Source: Chrysochromulina parva
Lineage: Eukaryota > Haptophyta > Prymnesiales > Chrysochromulinaceae
NCBI GenBank assembly: GCA_002887195.1
Contig: PJAB01001863.1
Location: 1-11,790, forward strand
Direction of reading: 5' to 3'
Length of the DNA: 11,790 nt
Shown piece by piece: positions 6,530 through 11,790 of the stretch. How positions within the stretch are numbered: position 1 is the first letter of the stretch; the number at the start of each line of letters is the position of its first letter. Made by a program: the position numbers and the translations under genes. The notes beneath the pieces were generated by a model. That model had not been told where the DNA came from. It searched no databases and saw only the letters and a list, made by a program, of their open reading frames with translations.

Positions 6530-7624
6530 TCAAACGGCCTCACCTTCGTACAGCAGTAGACCCTCGCACGCAGCCGCGAGCTCGAGGTTCTTTGCGTCGA
6601 AGGCGGCCGTGTCGCACGCTCGGAGCACCGCACGCCAGCCGCCCACCTGCCCTTGCCGCAGGTGGCCTCGCTTCACGTGCTCGCCGCGCGCCGTCGCGAG
6701 CGCATCCCTCCTCGCCTGCTCCTCTCGCATGTTGACGAATCCGGAGCGCTCGGCCACGCGTCGGATCTCGGCGAGCGAGGTCTGGAGGCCGAGGTGCCGG
6801 GCGACCTTGGCAACCGCAGCGGGCAGGTCCGCGCTCATCTCCTCAAACGTGATCCAGAGCACTGTCGTCGGGTAGTCTCGGCTCGCGCGCCACCAGCCTT
6901 CGTACCAATCCCAAAACAAGTTTGACTCGAGCTGGCCGTTTAAGAAGAGCGGCGCGAAGTCGGCCCAGCCGCCGTGCCACTGAAAGGGCGGGATGTTGGC
7001 CGTGTGGTGCAGCATCGAGACGGCCGCGTCCTTCGCGTTCCGTGCGACGACGATCACCTTGGCGCCCGCCGCCGCTGCCGCATGAGCGCCGCCGCCGTGC
7101 CAAGGTGCATGCGCTTCGGGGGCGTGGGTCTTCCAGACGCGACGGCCGCTGTTGACGCATGGGTCGGCGAGCGGCAGAGCGCACAGCTCTCCGACGGACA
7201 GCGGCGGCGAGGAAGACTTGCACCCGTTGGCTGCGCTGCTCACCGACATTTCGAGCCAAGGTGCATCACGCATCGGGGCGCACTCAGCCTCGGCGCCGCG
7301 CAGCAGCAGCAGGACGAGCTGCTGCATCCACGTCGTGCCACACTTTGGGTACGTGGCGATGACGATGTCGTGCGCGCGCAATCGAAAGCGGCTACGCAGG
7401 TCGCGCACCGCCGCGAGGTCAAAGTCAAAAGGCTGGATCAGCCCGGTGTCATCCTCCACGAGGTGGCAGTAGCCGTTGATCGGGTGCATGAGCTTGAGCC
7501 CGGCCTTTAGATCCTCCGCGCTCAGCAGCGGGGCACGTACGCGCCGCCGGTACCAGTACCAGGCCGCCGCCGCGAGCGTCGCCGCCGAGAGGCCCGCAAC
7601 AGTGACTTTCATGAGTTCTTTCAT
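6530..7624 (-). CDS. Membrane-anchored PAPS-dependent sulfotransferase (SULT family)
   Basis: A 364-residue sulfotransferase, predicted to transfer sulfate from PAPS to a hydroxyl or amine acceptor; the acceptor is not readable. The 5'-phosphosulfate loop is TYPKCGTTW (91-99), with Cys where many family members have Ser. The catalytic histidine is H167 in WKTHAP, beside K165. The 3'-phosphate motif is VVARNAKDAAVSMLHH (R195, S203), and the C-terminal PAPS motif is KRGHLRQGQVGGWR (318-331). A hydrophobic helix (about 7-25) followed by RRRVR precedes the domain. The soluble-SULT-type motifs and the stronger positive charge after the helix favour a catalytic domain on the cytosolic face. The open frame extends upstream to a TTG at 7714, but the first ATG is at 7624; M5 is an alternative. 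It is divergent from the SDR gene. Confidence 0.93.
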   Translation of the reverse strand: MKELMKVTVAGLSAATLAAAAWYWYRRRVRAPLLSAEDLKAGLKLMHPINGYCHLVEDDTGLIQPFDFDLAAVRDLRSRFRLRAHDIVIATYPKCGTTWMQQLVLLLLRGAEAECAPMRDAPWLEMSVSSAANGCKSSSPPLSVGELCALPLADPCVNSGRRVWKTHAPEAHAPWHGGGAHAAAAAGAKVIVVARNAKDAAVSMLHHTANIPPFQWHGGWADFAPLFLNGQLESNLFWDWYEGWWRASRDYPTTVLWITFEEMSADLPAAVAKVARHLGLQTSLAEIRRVAERSGFVNMREEQARRDALATARGEHVKRGHLRQGQVGGWRAVLRACDTAAFDAKNLELAAACEGLLLYEGEAV

Positions 7625-7816
7625 GCGACAAAGTTTCGTCACCAAATCTGACAATCCGTTGCTCCCACACAATGCAACGCCTGAACCGAGATCACACTCC
7701 CAACAGAACCCCAAACCCGTCAGCCCTCGAACACCTCATTTAGCTCATTTCTGGAGATTCGTCGGGCGACGGCCACAGAGCCGTCGCTGGCAGGCCACAA
7801 TCGGCTCCGATTCATA
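7625..7816. promoter_or_regulatory. Shared divergent promoter region, sulfotransferase/SDR
   Basis: Only 192 bp separate the two outward-facing ATGs, so promoters and both 5' UTRs must overlap or be very short. I see no TATA box. The region is less GC-rich than the genes and contains the inverted repeat annotated at 7766-7787. The head-to-head layout suggests joint control but does not prove it. Confidence 0.6.
7766..7787. promoter_or_regulatory. Perfect 8-bp inverted repeat (GCGACGGC / GCCGTCGC)
   Basis: Arms at 7766-7773 and 7780-7787 around a 6-nt loop CACAGA, ending 29 bp before the SDR ATG. It is either a dyad bound by a dimeric regulator or a GC-rich hairpin in the SDR 5' UTR. No factor can be named. 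Confidence 0.6.
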
Positions 7817-8824
7817 ATGAGCCTCTCTGCGGTCCTGCTCTCAACGGTTGGCTTTGCCGTGCGCAGCAGTAGCCTGCTACCGTCTCGCATGCCGCTTCCG
7901 CAGCCAGTGGCGCAGCGTGCGGCCGGCGTCCAGATGTCCACTCGTGGCATCGTCATCACCGGCGGCGCTGGCGGCGTCGGCTACGCGTACGCAGACAGCT
8001 TCATGGCGCGCGGGCACTGGGTGGTCATCTGCGACGTCAAGGACCCGAGCGAAGCCGTCGCAGCCCTGCGAGCGAAGCACAAGGGCGGCCTCGGCAAGGT
8101 GGACGGCTGCGTGTGCGATGTGAGCGACTCGGCGAGCGTTGAGATGCTGGGCGAGTTTGCCAAAGAGAAGCTGGGCACGATCCACTACTGGATCAACAAC
8201 GCGGGAATCAACGGCGGTCGCCGGCCCTTCACCACGGTGCCTACGAGGACCATCGAGGCCGTCGTCAAGGTCAACCTCATCGGCATCCTGCTGTGTACCA
8301 AGGTGGCCCTTGACATCATGCAGGCGCAGAAGGGCGTCGAGTCACACATCTTCAACACGGTCGGCTCGGGCGTCAAGGGCGGCGGCACGCCCGGGTACGC
8401 TGCCTACGGCGCCACCAAGCGCGGGCTGCCCCAGCTGACCGCTTCGCTGGTCAAGGAGCTCACCGGCGGCGTGCCCGGGGTCGACGTGCCCACGCCCGCT
8501 GGCAAGGTGAACGTGCACACGCTCTCCCCGGGCATGGTGTTCACCGACCTGCTCCTGAACGACTCAACGCCCGAGCTGCGCAAGTTTCCGTTCGGGGTGC
8601 TCGCGGCACAGCCCGAAGAGGTCGCCGAGGACCTCGTCCCAAAAATCCTCGCAGTGTCAGGCACTGGTAAGGCGGTCGACTTCCTCACCACCGACAAGGT
8701 CCTGACCAAATTCTGGCAAAAGTTCGTCGAGGGCAAAAAGTCGGAATACATCGACGACGACGGAAATGTGATCAAGATGCCCGGTGCGCAGTACGATGCC
8801 AACGGCGTGCGCAAGCTCTACTGA
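7817..8824 (+). CDS. Plastid-targeted SDR resembling chlorophyll(ide) b reductase (NOL/NYC1)
   Basis: A 335-residue classical short-chain dehydrogenase. Cofactor loop TGGAGGVG (48-55), NNAG (127-130), N153, S184, Y197 and K201 (YGATK) are all present, so it should be active. The segments YWINNAG, IFN...GSG, TPGYAAYGATKR, HTLSPGM-x-x-TDLLL, LAAQPEEVAEDLVPKI and the C-terminal FLTTDKVLTKF resemble NOL/NYC1, which reduce chlorophyll b in plants. D73 at the end of the second strand suggests NAD(H) over NADP(H), unlike plant NOL as I recall it. Residues 1-20 look like a signal peptide (MSLSAVLLSTVGFAV), with TVGFAV resembling the Phe-containing cleavage site of complex-plastid leaders, followed by a Ser/Arg-rich stretch. 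The substrate may be another pigment. ATG has A at -3; it is divergent from the sulfotransferase. Confidence 0.92.
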   Translation: MSLSAVLLSTVGFAVRSSSLLPSRMPLPQPVAQRAAGVQMSTRGIVITGGAGGVGYAYADSFMARGHWVVICDVKDPSEAVAALRAKHKGGLGKVDGCVCDVSDSASVEMLGEFAKEKLGTIHYWINNAGINGGRRPFTTVPTRTIEAVVKVNLIGILLCTKVALDIMQAQKGVESHIFNTVGSGVKGGGTPGYAAYGATKRGLPQLTASLVKELTGGVPGVDVPTPAGKVNVHTLSPGMVFTDLLLNDSTPELRKFPFGVLAAQPEEVAEDLVPKILAVSGTGKAVDFLTTDKVLTKFWQKFVEGKKSEYIDDDGNVIKMPGAQYDANGVRKLY

Positions 8825-9416
8825 GGAGCCGCGCGCCCATATTACGACGCGAGCGTCGAGTGTCTTCTAGAGAGAGCCCGGGAGAGTGTCGTGTCACAGT
8901 GAGTCTAGAGTCAGTGGATGATGTCGCCTTCGCTATTGTGAGCATACGTAGAGAACATCATGCACCACACAGGTACGTTGCGCTTTTCGCCGAAAAGGAA
9001 AATCACCCTCCGCGCGCACACCGCACACGGCACAGCCTCGCCGCACGCCGGATACGCGAAAGCGAGCACATGTTGGCGTTTTCCAATGGTCATGCCGATG
9101 AGTGATGCGCGGCCCACCCTGCGCCGGTTGGGGCCTGCCACGTGCCACACGCGGCACCGGCGCGCACTGGAGGTGAAGCAGACGAGCCGCCTTCGCTCCA
9201 ATTCGCTCCACCTCCCCCCGGGATGCCTCATCAGCCAATGCACGCCGCCCTCTCGTGTCTAGCTGACTCGCTTGCCCTTGTACCTTGTAGCATGCCTCAC
9301 GTTACATAGCATGCCCCACGTTACATAGCATGCCTCAAGCCATGCGGAGCGCCATCATGGGCGCCACCAGCGCCCCCCTTCACAGGACGCATCAGCGCCC
9401 CCCTTCATAGGACGCA
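8825..9416. other. Intergenic region between convergent genes; no gene recognised
   Basis: This must contain the 3' UTRs of the SDR gene (+) and the kinase gene (-). Overlapping ORFs on both strands at about 8911-9262 (about 100 residues) resemble no family I know and are not annotated. The right part carries the 19-bp and 25-bp tandem repeats listed separately. Confidence 0.6.
9288..9340. repeat. 19-bp tandem repeat (TAGCATGCCTCACGTTACA)
   Basis: Units begin at 9288, 9307 and 9326 (about 2.7 copies, one C/T difference between the first two). On the minus strand each full unit contains TGTAA, within 95-115 bases of the kinase stop, which could matter for 3'-end formation if this lineage uses that signal. 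Confidence 0.9.
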
Positions 9417-9428
9417 TCAGCGCCCCCC
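9368..9428. repeat. 25-bp tandem repeat overlapping the kinase stop codon
   Basis: CAGCGCCCCCC starts at 9368, 9393 and 9418; the intervening TTCACAGGACGCAT and TTCATAGGACGCAT differ by one base. The kinase stop (9417-9419) and its last two codons lie in the third, partial unit, so the end of the protein is set inside a repeat. Confidence 0.9.
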
Positions 9429-11790
9429 TCGCTTCCCGCGCTGCGCTGCCGCAGGCTTCGGCTTCGGAGGCAGCTGTAACGCAGCGCCCGCCTCCTCGGC
9501 GTCGTCCCGAGCGTCATCGAGGTACCCGAGGAAGCTCATCGTGCGCTCGGTACGGCGCGCGCCAGCGCTCGGCGCCACATACGGCGCTCGGTACGGCGCG
9601 AAGAGCTCCGCGCGAAGCAGTTGTCGCATGGACAAGCGGCGGGTGGGCTCGAAGGCGGTGAGACCTCTCAAGACGAGGGCGGCGCCTGGGAGGGCCGCCA
9701 TGCGCTTGCGTGCCTCGGCGATGACCTTCTGCTGTGAATTCACAGCCTCGAAGACCGACCACGCGCCGTGGTCTCTGTGGAAGCGCGCGGCGCCCACGTC
9801 CGTGTCGAGCCAGCCGCGCACCGCCCGCCACGCTGCCGACGCGCACACCGGGTCGGCGGCGTGCGCGGGATCCGCGTCGGGCCGTCCGAAGAGGCACACG
9901 AAGCGATAGAGGGTGTGGAAGAGCACGCTGCCGTCCTCGTCCTCGTCCTCTTCGATGAGCGCCCGCAACGGCGCGTACACCGAGCCCTTGCCGGGTGCAC
10001 ACCAGACGGCGGTTAGGCATACGCGCAGCTCGGCGGGGCATTTCACACCCTCCATGAGCTCTTCATAAGGAGCGTGGCCTGTGAGCAGGTGGAGCCAGCA
10101 TAGCCCGAGCCCGAAGCCGTCCGCCGCGCTCGTCTGCACGGCGCGCGTGCCGAGCAGCAGAAAATCCGGTGGCGTATTCTCGAGCGTCGTCAGGTGGCGA
10201 GAGCTGATGGGTTGCCCGAGGGTGGCGATGGAGATGTCTGCGGTGCCAAAGTCAGCGAGCTTGCACAGCGACGGCTCGGAGGCGCCGAGGGAGAAGCGGT
10301 AGTGCGCCCCGTCGCACCCAATATGGAGGCTCAGCGTGTCGGCCTCGCCGCCCTCGCCCTCGCCATGGCCCTCGCCCCCTCCGAGAAGACCTGCGGGGGG
10401 AGCGGGCGGCGTCGCCAAAAAGAAGTTGAGCAACTTGACGTCGTAGTGGCGGAGGCTGAGCTCCTGCTGCGCCGCATAGAGCGCGAACCCCATTTGGAAG
10501 AGCAGGGCTGGCAGCCGCTCCGTCCCAAACATCGCATTCGGCTGCCGCTTGCACGCCTCCTCGAGGTCGCCACCGTCGGCAAACTCGGCGAGCACGTACT
10601 GGTAGGCGGCGGTGCTCGCCACGGCGCGATGGGGCGGCTTGCGTGGCTTACGGCCAGCGGTGGCGATGGCGGCGGCGGCGGCGGCGGTGGCGGCGGCCTC
10701 GCCCTCTGCTGCGGCTCGTGCCTCGGAGATCGTCATCTCCACGCTGCCCAGGGAGATCGCCTCGAGCTGAAGTGCGAGCTCGTCATCACTGTGGCCCTCG
10801 CCCTCCTCGTCCGCGTCCGCTTCGTCCGCTCCCCCCGCCGGCACTCGCCCCCCCGCCGCTCCCCACGCCGCTTCGGGCGGCGCTTGCGCGCATCGGAAGG
10901 CCGAATGGAGCCGAAGGAACCCGGGGCACCTGCCTTGCTGGGCGAGCTGCGAAAGGAGATAACTGACCCACAGCTCGACACTTAACGTCTCCTCGAGGCC
11001 TTGCGAGCGCAGGTGGCGCAGGTCGAGCACCGACATTGCCTCGGTGCGACGATGCACCGCGTTGTGCACCGCGTACACGCGCTTGAAGCCGCCCTCGGCC
11101 AGAAAGGCTCCGCGCGGATACGCCTTCTCGATGCGTGACCAATCGATTGGTGATGAGGGCGCGCCGCTCGCCGGCAGGCTGCCAAGCACGGCGCTGAGCA
11201 GGGCCGCCTCAGCAGCGATGCTCGAGAGGGCGCGGCATACGCAAGGCGCCGTGGTGAGCACCTCGTCCGTCGGCAGGCGCGTGAGAACGAGCCACCACGC
11301 GCCGGTGTGTGCGCTCGGGTCATGCACCGGCCGACAGGCTGGCTCCACCGCCGAGAACGTGGTGGGCTCCGCCCTAATTAGGAAGGTCGAGGTGGGCTTC
11401 TTCGCCGTGACGACTGCGGCGCGAGCGAGGGTGGCCGTCTCGACCACAGCGGCAGCAGCGGCGGCCGTCTCCACGTCCGAAGCCGCCCCCGGTCGCTCCT
11501 CTGATGCCTCCTCTGACGGCTCCTCTGACGCCGGCACCGGCATCTTCACCTGCACCTCGGCATGCCTAATTTGGATCGGCTCTACCTCGGCCTTCCCAGC
11601 CTTGGCCACGATGGGCGCTTTCGTCACGGGCGCTTTCGTCGCTGCCGCCTTGGCCGCTTTGGTAGCCGCCGCAAGTGCGGCTCTCCCCTTGGGCTCCTCC
11701 GAGATTGTACCCGAGATTGCACCCGAGATTGCAAGTGCGGCTCTCCCCTTGGGCTCCTCCGAGATTGTACCCGAGATTGCACCCGAGATT
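9417..11790 (-). CDS. F-box-like / protein kinase fusion with WNK-like lysine placement (5' partial)
   Basis: The frame stays open to the window edge, so the start is outside or uncertain. Residues are numbered from a GTG at 11625-11627; the first in-window ATG is 11541-11543. An Ala/Lys/Glu-rich leader is followed by an F-box-like stretch (113-146, LTRLPTDEVL...VCRALSSIAAE). The kinase domain runs about 174-680. The Gly loop is LAEGGFKRVYAV. The usual VAIK lysine is replaced (EAMSVLDL, S199), but K182 in GGFKRVY sits where WNK kinases place their ATP-binding lysine. The catalytic loop is HYDVKLLNF (D396, K398, N401), lacking the Arg of HRD; D459-F-G starts the activation segment, PPD (486-488) replaces APE, D503 anchors helix F, and R664 is the late-lobe arginine. 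An acidic Ala-rich insert (about 250-335) splits the N-lobe, and there is a long C-lobe insert. Likely an active Ser/Thr-type kinase; substrate unknown. Confidence 0.87.
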   Translation of the reverse strand, partial: ISGAISGTISEEPKGRAALAISGAISGTISEEPKGRAALAAATKAAKAAATKAPVTKAPIVAKAGKAEVEPIQIRHAEVQVKMPVPASEEPSEEASEERPGAASDVETAAAAAAVVETATLARAAVVTAKKPTSTFLIRAEPTTFSAVEPACRPVHDPSAHTGAWWLVLTRLPTDEVLTTAPCVCRALSSIAAEAALLSAVLGSLPASGAPSSPIDWSRIEKAYPRGAFLAEGGFKRVYAVHNAVHRRTEAMSVLDLRHLRSQGLEETLSVELWVSYLLSQLAQQGRCPGFLRLHSAFRCAQAPPEAAWGAAGGRVPAGGADEADADEEGEGHSDDELALQLEAISLGSVEMTISEARAAAEGEAAATAAAAAAIATAGRKPRKPPHRAVASTAAYQYVLAEFADGGDLEEACKRQPNAMFGTERLPALLFQMGFALYAAQQELSLRHYDVKLLNFFLATPPAPPAGLLGGGEGHGEGEGGEADTLSLHIGCDGAHYRFSLGASEPSLCKLADFGTADISIATLGQPISSRHLTTLENTPPDFLLLGTRAVQTSAADGFGLGLCWLHLLTGHAPYEELMEGVKCPAELRVCLTAVWCAPGKGSVYAPLRALIEEDEDEDGSVLFHTLYRFVCLFGRPDADPAHAADPVCASAAWRAVRGWLDTDVGAARFHRDHGAWSVFEAVNSQQKVIAEARKRMAALPGAALVLRGLTAFEPTRRLSMRQLLRAELFAPYRAPYVAPSAGARRTERTMSFLGYLDDARDDAEEAGAALQLPPKPKPAAAQRGKRGGR
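11190..11291 (-). other. F-box-like motif N-terminal to the kinase domain
   Basis: Residues 113-146 show the LP-x-(D/E)-x-(V/L)-L start, a central V-C-R-A-L and a following A-A-E-x-x-L, as in F-boxes, but the segment is shorter than the usual 40-50 residues. If functional it would link the kinase to SCF ubiquitin ligase through Skp1; the shortening makes this uncertain. Confidence 0.4.
11613..11642 (-). repeat. 15-bp in-frame tandem repeat
   Basis: GGGCGCTTTCGTCAC (11613-11627) is followed by a near copy (11628-11642). It encodes repeated Thr-Lys-Ala-Pro in the leader of the kinase protein. Confidence 0.85.
11671..11790 (-). repeat. Two perfect 60-bp tandem copies at the window edge, in frame with the kinase ORF
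   Basis: 11671-11730 and 11731-11790 are identical. Each encodes 20 residues in the kinase frame: an Ile-Ser-Gly (Ala/Thr) repeat, then SEEPKGRAALA. A 12-bp sub-repeat (around CCGAGATTG) is visible inside each unit. The array probably continues beyond the window. Perfect identity means recent duplication or an assembly effect. Confidence 0.92.

Noticed and set aside
7625..7714. N-terminal extension of the sulfotransferase from a TTG
   Set aside because: TTG start is implausible in a nuclear gene, and the extension would occupy most of the divergent promoter.
8911..9262. Overlapping ORFs of about 100 residues on both strands between the SDR and kinase genes
   Set aside because: There is no recognisable domain, the longest minus frame starts only at GTG, and open frames are expected by chance in GC-rich DNA. 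A search with the CxxC-like minus-strand peptide could revive it.
10194..10985. Plus-strand ORF of about 260 residues under the kinase gene
   Set aside because: It is antisense to clear kinase motifs (catalytic loop and DFG) and has no motif of its own.
1..11790. Bacterial or giant-virus origin of the window
   Set aside because: There is no operon spacing or ribosome-binding pattern and no viral core gene. The plastid-type leader and domain fusions fit an algal nucleus better, although intron-free ORFs leave a small doubt.

Overview
The window reads as GC-rich nuclear DNA of a eukaryotic microalga with a complex plastid. A haptophyte is my best guess, with a pelagophyte or dinoflagellate-related alga as alternatives. 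The reasons are long uninterrupted ORFs with eukaryotic domain fusions, no Shine-Dalgarno/operon layout, Ala/Pro/Gly-rich low-complexity inserts, a plastid-type reductase with an apparent two-part targeting leader, and a different short tandem repeat in nearly every gap. I see no rRNA, tRNA, CRISPR array or transposase. The lineage call is inference; no sequence search was possible.

Layout. 1-427: clusters of a 7-bp repeat (CAATACG), then plain sequence. 428-2581 (+): a nicotinamidase (isochorismatase fold) with a Cys-containing insert, a large C-terminal domain I cannot name, and a basic tail ending in CVIL, a CaaX-type prenylation signal. 2582-3354: no gene, only a short direct repeat and small palindromes. 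3355-5538 (+): a low-complexity, multi-module, probably nuclear protein with an SH3/KOW-like module between alanine tracts. 5539-6529: repeat-rich gap with a strictly 10-bp-phased array carrying 14 inverted CCAAT boxes and a 17-bp minisatellite. 6530-7624 (-): a membrane-anchored PAPS-dependent sulfotransferase. 7625-7816: short shared divergent promoter region with a perfect 8-bp inverted repeat. 7817-8824 (+): an SDR resembling chlorophyll b reductase (NOL/NYC1) behind a plastid-type leader. 8825-9416: gap with 19-bp and 25-bp tandem repeats. 9417-11790 (-, 5' end outside the window): an F-box-like plus protein-kinase fusion in which the usual ATP-binding lysine is absent and a lysine sits where WNK kinases carry theirs.

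The genes do not form one obvious pathway. The only arrangement suggesting co-regulation is the head-to-head sulfotransferase/SDR pair, whose ATGs are 192 bp apart. The points most worth a second look are the predicted prenylated nicotinamidase fusion, the WNK-like lysine placement in the F-box-like kinase, the NOL/NYC1-like reductase in a lineage expected to lack chlorophyll b, and the helically phased CCAAT array.
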